From Tardiphaga sp. (lineage in GTDB: Bacteria > Pseudomonadota > Alphaproteobacteria > Rhizobiales > Xanthobacteraceae), in NCBI RefSeq assembly GCF_028290495.1, contig NZ_JAQGJT010000080.1, positions 1 to 37,773 of the forward strand: a stretch of DNA of 37,773 nt. The letters are read 5' to 3'. The position numbers were made by a program, and so were the translations under genes. Below the pieces are notes generated by a model that was not told where the DNA came from, searched no databases, and was given only the letters and a program-made list of their open reading frames with translations. Of this stretch, positions 34,808-37,773 are shown one piece after another. How positions within the stretch are numbered: position 1 is the stretch's first letter; every line of letters begins with the position of its first letter.

Positions 34808-35905
34808 TTACGCCGGCATCGGCGCGGTCGGGTCGCGGGTCTGCCAGAAGGTCAGAACGCGCTGCGCGGTGGCCGGCACCAGACGCTCGAAATTCAGTCG
34901 CGCCTCTTCCACATCCGCCGCTGCCGGCGTACGTCCGGGACCAAGCCGCAGCGCCATCAGCGCGCGCACGGTGGCCCAGGAAATGGCGACCGACTTGCCG
35001 AGAATCAGGATCGGATCGTCGCGATCGCCCTTCAGCAACTGATCGATGGTGGCGATACGCACGCCGGACATCGCCGACAGCGCCGCCGCGGTCTCCTCAT
35101 ATTGATGGGCCCTGGCGAAGCGCAACAGCGCGCCTTCGTTGAGTTCATCGGCATGGTGCAGCTTCCGCACCACGCGCTGCGCGGCGGCGAAGTCACGGGT
35201 GATCGCGGGATTCGTCGCCGTACCGGAAATTTCCGCAAGCGCCCGGTTGATCGCCTCGCGCTGGTGGGTCGGCACGGCGTCGAACAGCCGGCGACGCACC
35301 ACTTCGACGGAACGCGCGAGCAGGTCCTTGAGCTGCGGTGGCGACAGATCGCCGCGCTGCCCCACGGTGACAGCCAGCACGCCGTCGTCGCCGGCGCGGC
35401 GGATCAGACCGGCATAGCCAAGATGGGAGAAATTGGCGCCGGCATTGCCGGCAACGCGACGCACCACGTCGCGATCGCCGCGGCGCACGATGACATCCGT
35501 GATCGGAGGCGACAGCGTCGGCCGGTCTGACATCGCCAGGAGATGCTGCTGGCCTTTGAGCTTGGCGATTTCAACCAGCGTCATCTCGTTGATCACCGGC
35601 GAACGGCGCAAAAGCGGCCCGGCTATCATGATCTCGTCGTCGTGGACCAGCAACGCGACCAGTTGTGGCGGCGCATTGCTCAACGACGCCAGCCGTTCGG
35701 CAAGCGCGCTGCGCGCTTCCACTTCGGTCTGCGGCACGAGGCTGGTCAGGATACCGTCGAACAGATCGATGTGGGCAGGCTGGTACCGGGAGGCGCCGGC
35801 CAGAAACAGGTCCGAGATCTTGCGAACGGCGTCGCCCCGTCGCTTGGGATCGCCATGCTGGACGATATCCTCAAGCCCGGGAATTATGGAATGCGCCACC
35901 GTCAT
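34808..35905 (-). CDS. DUF2336 domain-containing protein
   Basis: A 365-residue, mostly helical protein of the DUF2336 family, which is largely limited to alphaproteobacteria. The helical repeat-like region includes RKISDLFLAGASRYQ, IMIAGPLLRRSPVI and TDVIVRRGDRDVVRRVAGN, recalling HEAT-type folds. No membrane segment or catalytic motif is visible. The ATG at 35905 is used; a TTG directly before it is unlikely. It is convergent with trmB and divergent from rimP. Function unknown. Confidence 0.85.
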   Translation of the reverse strand: MTVAHSIIPGLEDIVQHGDPKRRGDAVRKISDLFLAGASRYQPAHIDLFDGILTSLVPQTEVEARSALAERLASLSNAPPQLVALLVHDDEIMIAGPLLRRSPVINEMTLVEIAKLKGQQHLLAMSDRPTLSPPITDVIVRRGDRDVVRRVAGNAGANFSHLGYAGLIRRAGDDGVLAVTVGQRGDLSPPQLKDLLARSVEVVRRRLFDAVPTHQREAINRALAEISGTATNPAITRDFAAAQRVVRKLHHADELNEGALLRFARAHQYEETAAALSAMSGVRIATIDQLLKGDRDDPILILGKSVAISWATVRALMALRLGPGRTPAAADVEEARLNFERLVPATAQRVLTFWQTRDPTAPMPA

Positions 35906-36027
35906 CAAATATACTCAACCGCGCCATACAGGCAGCTGCACCTTAGGTTGGCGTTCATGAAAGAATGGTTAGCCCGACGGACGCGGTTCCCGGCCGGCTA
36001 AATTTATTTCAGGAGGGCCAGCAGGCC

Positions 36028-36056
36028 TTGCCGGGGCGTCGCAAAACGGCTATATC
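36028..36056 (+). promoter_or_regulatory. Sigma70-like promoter of rimP-nusA
   Basis: TTGCCG (36028-36033) and TATATC (36051-36056) are separated by exactly 17 bases. Transcription would start near 36063, about 165 bases upstream of the chosen rimP start. Confidence 0.6.
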
Positions 36057-36067
36057 GCCCATAACTT

Positions 36068-36187
36068 ATGGTTTCTCATACGAACGCGTTTGAGAGTGGG
36101 CCCCTCGGGACCCGCTCTTTTTTATTACCTGAACGGGCTCCGGCTGCCGACACGGCGGGGTTTGGTCAGGTCCGATGGCCGGGCTGA
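36068..36187 (+). other. Possible 39-codon leader ORF
   Basis: An ATG at 36068, only about five bases after the predicted transcription start, opens 39 codons ending TGA at 36185-36187. The frame runs through the terminator and past the first possible rimP ATG at 36175. If translated as a leaderless message, the ribosome would disrupt the terminator stem. There is no ribosome binding site and no obvious regulatory codon run, so coding is unproven. Confidence 0.2.
36094..36123 (+). terminator. Intrinsic terminator (attenuator) upstream of rimP
   Basis: GAGTGGG and CCCGCTC form the outer stem (one G-T pair), and CCC/GGG around CTC extends it inward with one bulged A. TTTTTT follows at 36118-36123. 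It lies about 30 bases after the predicted transcription start and upstream of rimP, on the strand of that operon. Confidence 0.75.
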
Positions 36188-36228
36188 AGCCCGACCCAAT
36201 CCAGTCAGTTGACCAACCTTTGACCCTC

Positions 36229-37011
36229 ATGATGACCGAACCGACCACAGAGCCCGTGGATCTCGAACTGCTCGATGAGCCGCGTCTGGTCATTGAACCG
36301 GGCGCTGCCGCGCGCGTATCTGCGATCGCCGGTCCGGTGCTGCATGGCATGGGGTACCGGCTGGTCCGCATCAAGATTTCCGGCGAACTCGGCTGCACCG
36401 TGCAGATCATGGCGGAACGCCCCGACGGCACCATGCTGGTCGAGGATTGCGAGGCAATCTCGCACGCCTTGTCGCCGGTGCTGGACGTTTCCGACCCGAT
36501 CGAGCGCGCCTACCGGCTCGAGGTTTCCTCGCCCGGCATCGATCGGCCGCTGGTTCGCCGCACCGATTTCGAGCGCTACGAAGGCTATCTGGTCAAGATC
36601 GAGATGGCGGTGCCCGTTGGCGGCCGCAAGCGGTTCCGCGGCCTGCTCGGCGCCATCGAAGGCGACGTCGTGTTGCTGGATCGCGAAGGCGCTCGCGACG
36701 GCGAAGACCCCATCACGCGGCTGCCGCTGGAAGACATTTCCAACGCCAATCTAGTGCTGACCGACGAGCTGATCGCGGAATCGATGCGCCGCGGCAAGCA
36801 GGCCGAGCGCGACATGAAGCAGGGCCTTGGCATCCTGCCGGCGCCGCCCGCGCACGCCAAGCGCAGCGACCCCACCAAGAGCTTCGCGCCGAAGCCCAAG
36901 CTCAAGGCCGCCAAGAAGGCTGCCCCGAAGACTCCGCCCAAGAACACCAAGGAACACCGGCTGGCCGCTGAAAGACAGCGTCTGGGCCTCGACCCCACCG
37001 AAGGAGACTGA
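36229..37011 (+). CDS. rimP: Ribosome maturation factor RimP
   Basis: A 260-residue protein needed for 30S subunit maturation. The N-terminal RimP domain has [31 protein letters not shown] and [12 protein letters not shown]. The C-terminal SH3-like domain has [18 protein letters not shown] Lys/Pro/Ala-rich tail (about residues 205-245) extends it beyond the usual 150-170 residues, which I recall from Bradyrhizobium relatives. The start is uncertain: ATG at 36175, 36229 or 36232 are all in frame without a strong ribosome binding site. The middle one is chosen by family fit. It is followed by nusA after three bases. Confidence 0.93.
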   Translation: MMTEPTTEPVDLELLDEPRLVIEPGAAARVSAIAGPVLHGMGYRLVRIKISGELGCTVQIMAERPDGTMLVEDCEAISHALSPVLDVSDPIERAYRLEVSSPGIDRPLVRRTDFERYEGYLVKIEMAVPVGGRKRFRGLLGAIEGDVVLLDREGARDGEDPITRLPLEDISNANLVLTDELIAESMRRGKQAERDMKQGLGILPAPPAHAKRSDPTKSFAPKPKLKAAKKAAPKTPPKNTKEHRLAAERQRLGLDPTEGD

Positions 37012-37014
37012 GAC

Positions 37015-37773
37015 ATGGCAGCTGTCAGCGCCAATAAACTCGAATTGCTTCAGATCGCGGAAGCGGTTGCGCGGGAAAAATCGATCGACCGCAGCATCGT
37101 GATCGAGGCGATGGAAGATGCCATCGCCAAGGCGGCACGGGCGCGTTACGGCTCCGAAACCGACGTGCACGCCGAGATCAATCCGAAGACCGGCCAGTTG
37201 CAGCTCACCCGCCACATGCTGGTGGTCGAGGATGTCGAGAACTCCTCCAACCAGATCTCGCTGTTCGACGCCGAGCGCGCCAACCCCGGCGCGCAGATCG
37301 GCGACACCATCGCCGATACCCTGCCGCCGCTGGAATATGGCCGCATCGCCGCGCAATCCGCCAAGCAGGTGATCGTGCAGAAGGTGCGCGAGGCCGAACG
37401 CGACCGGCAGTATCAGGAATACAAGGACCGCATCGGCGACGTCGTCAACGGCATCGTCAAGCGGGTGGAATACGGGAACGTCGTGGTGGATCTCGGCCGC
37501 GGCGAAGCGATCGTGCGCCGCGACGAGATGCTGCCGCGCGAGGTGTTCCGCAACGGCGACCGCATCCGCGCCTATATCTACGACGTGCGGCGCGAGCCGC
37601 GCGGACCGCAGATCTTCCCGTCGCGCACGCATCCGCAATTCATGGCGCGGCTGTTCGCCCAGGAAGTGCCGGAAATCTATGACGGCATCGTCGAGGTGAA
37701 GGCGGTAGCGCGCGATCCGGGATCGCGGGCCAAGATCGCCGTGATCTCGCGCGATTCATCGGTCGATCCTGTC
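37015..37773 (+). CDS. nusA: Transcription termination/antitermination protein NusA (3' partial)
   Basis: The first 253 codons of NusA, which binds RNA polymerase and controls pausing, termination and antitermination. The N-terminal domain begins MAAVSANKLELLQIAEAVAR, with EAMEDAIAKAARARYG. The S1 domain follows (GDVVNGIVKRVEYGNVVVD to RIRAYIYDVR). The start of KH1 reads YDGIVEVKAVARDPGSRAKI. GGAGA lies inside the rimP end just upstream of the ATG. In the S1-KH1 linker the sequence is QIFPSRTHPQF, where relatives have Leu or Val in place of Pro. The frame stays open to the window end. Confidence 0.96.
   Translation, partial: MAAVSANKLELLQIAEAVAREKSIDRSIVIEAMEDAIAKAARARYGSETDVHAEINPKTGQLQLTRHMLVVEDVENSSNQISLFDAERANPGAQIGDTIADTLPPLEYGRIAAQSAKQVIVQKVREAERDRQYQEYKDRIGDVVNGIVKRVEYGNVVVDLGRGEAIVRRDEMLPREVFRNGDRIRAYIYDVRREPRGPQIFPSRTHPQFMARLFAQEVPEIYDGIVEVKAVARDPGSRAKIAVISRDSSVDPV

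Larger units (their letters stand above)
35906..36228. other. Leader and control region of rimP-nusA
   Basis: This 323-base stretch contains no established gene. It holds a sigma70-like promoter at 36028-36056, a strong intrinsic terminator at 36094-36123 and a 39-codon open frame from 36068 to 36187 that spans the terminator. The arrangement suggests attenuation of the rimP-nusA operon. Confidence 0.6.

Noticed and set aside
35957..36001. 14-codon frame MKEWLARRTRFPAG upstream of rimP
   Set aside because: Too short, upstream of the predicted promoter and without other support.

Overview
The window reads as chromosomal DNA of an alphaproteobacterium of the Bradyrhizobium/Rhodopseudomonas/Nitrobacter/Afipia group (Nitrobacteraceae). 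This rests on high G+C content, codon use, the gene cluster tsaB-rimI-fur-HAD-miaB-phoH-ybeY-corC-lnt-XRE-trmB-rimP-nusA, a Lys/Pro-rich RimP tail, a Fur without the usual CxxC, and several palindromic intergenic elements of types I associate with this group. The genus cannot be fixed from sequence alone.

Positions 1-6535 are a mixed metabolic region: the 3' end of an MmgE/PrpD dehydratase-like gene, a minus-strand ORF joining DUF1127 to DUF1330, a divergent LysR regulator, a secreted DUF1080 protein, a pirin, purC and an orphan TadE/G-like protein. Positions 6823-14160 form a rearranged accessory segment. It begins with a decayed partial copy of gabD, joined to a 5'-truncated cyclic-nucleotide-binding domain. 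An RND efflux pump operon follows (adaptor plus inner-membrane transporter), then a secreted protein with three cysteine-rich GLG1-type repeats and two small unknown genes. It ends at the 3' end of the intact gabD. The gabD fragment and the intact gene lie in the same orientation 7,232 bp apart, so the segment is bounded by direct repeats.

Positions 15656-18528 hold a small unknown gene, a class-C-beta-lactamase-like serine hydrolase and an adenosine kinase-type PfkB sugar kinase. From 18765 onward the genes are mostly housekeeping: murJ, trpS, a universal stress protein and an Nfu-type Fe-S scaffold. A cytoplasmic methyl-accepting protein with three near-identical PAS domains sits on the opposite strand. 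Then come tsaB-rimI-fur-HAD (overlapping or nearly so), miaB-phoH-ybeY-corC-lnt (tightly packed), an XRE regulator with its own probable promoter and operator, trmB, a convergent DUF2336 gene, and rimP-nusA. A sigma70-like promoter and an early intrinsic terminator precede rimP-nusA. Much of this block serves tRNA modification (tsaB, miaB, trmB), ribosome maturation (rimI, ybeY, rimP), envelope building (murJ, lnt, corC) and transcription (nusA).

No tRNA, rRNA, CRISPR array, prophage or intact insertion sequence was seen. The most unusual signals are the gabD fragment decayed by deletions at short direct repeats, the in-frame DUF1127-DUF1330 fusion, the probable attenuator ahead of rimP-nusA, and the three-repeat cysteine-rich secreted protein. 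I found no convincing wholly new multi-gene system.
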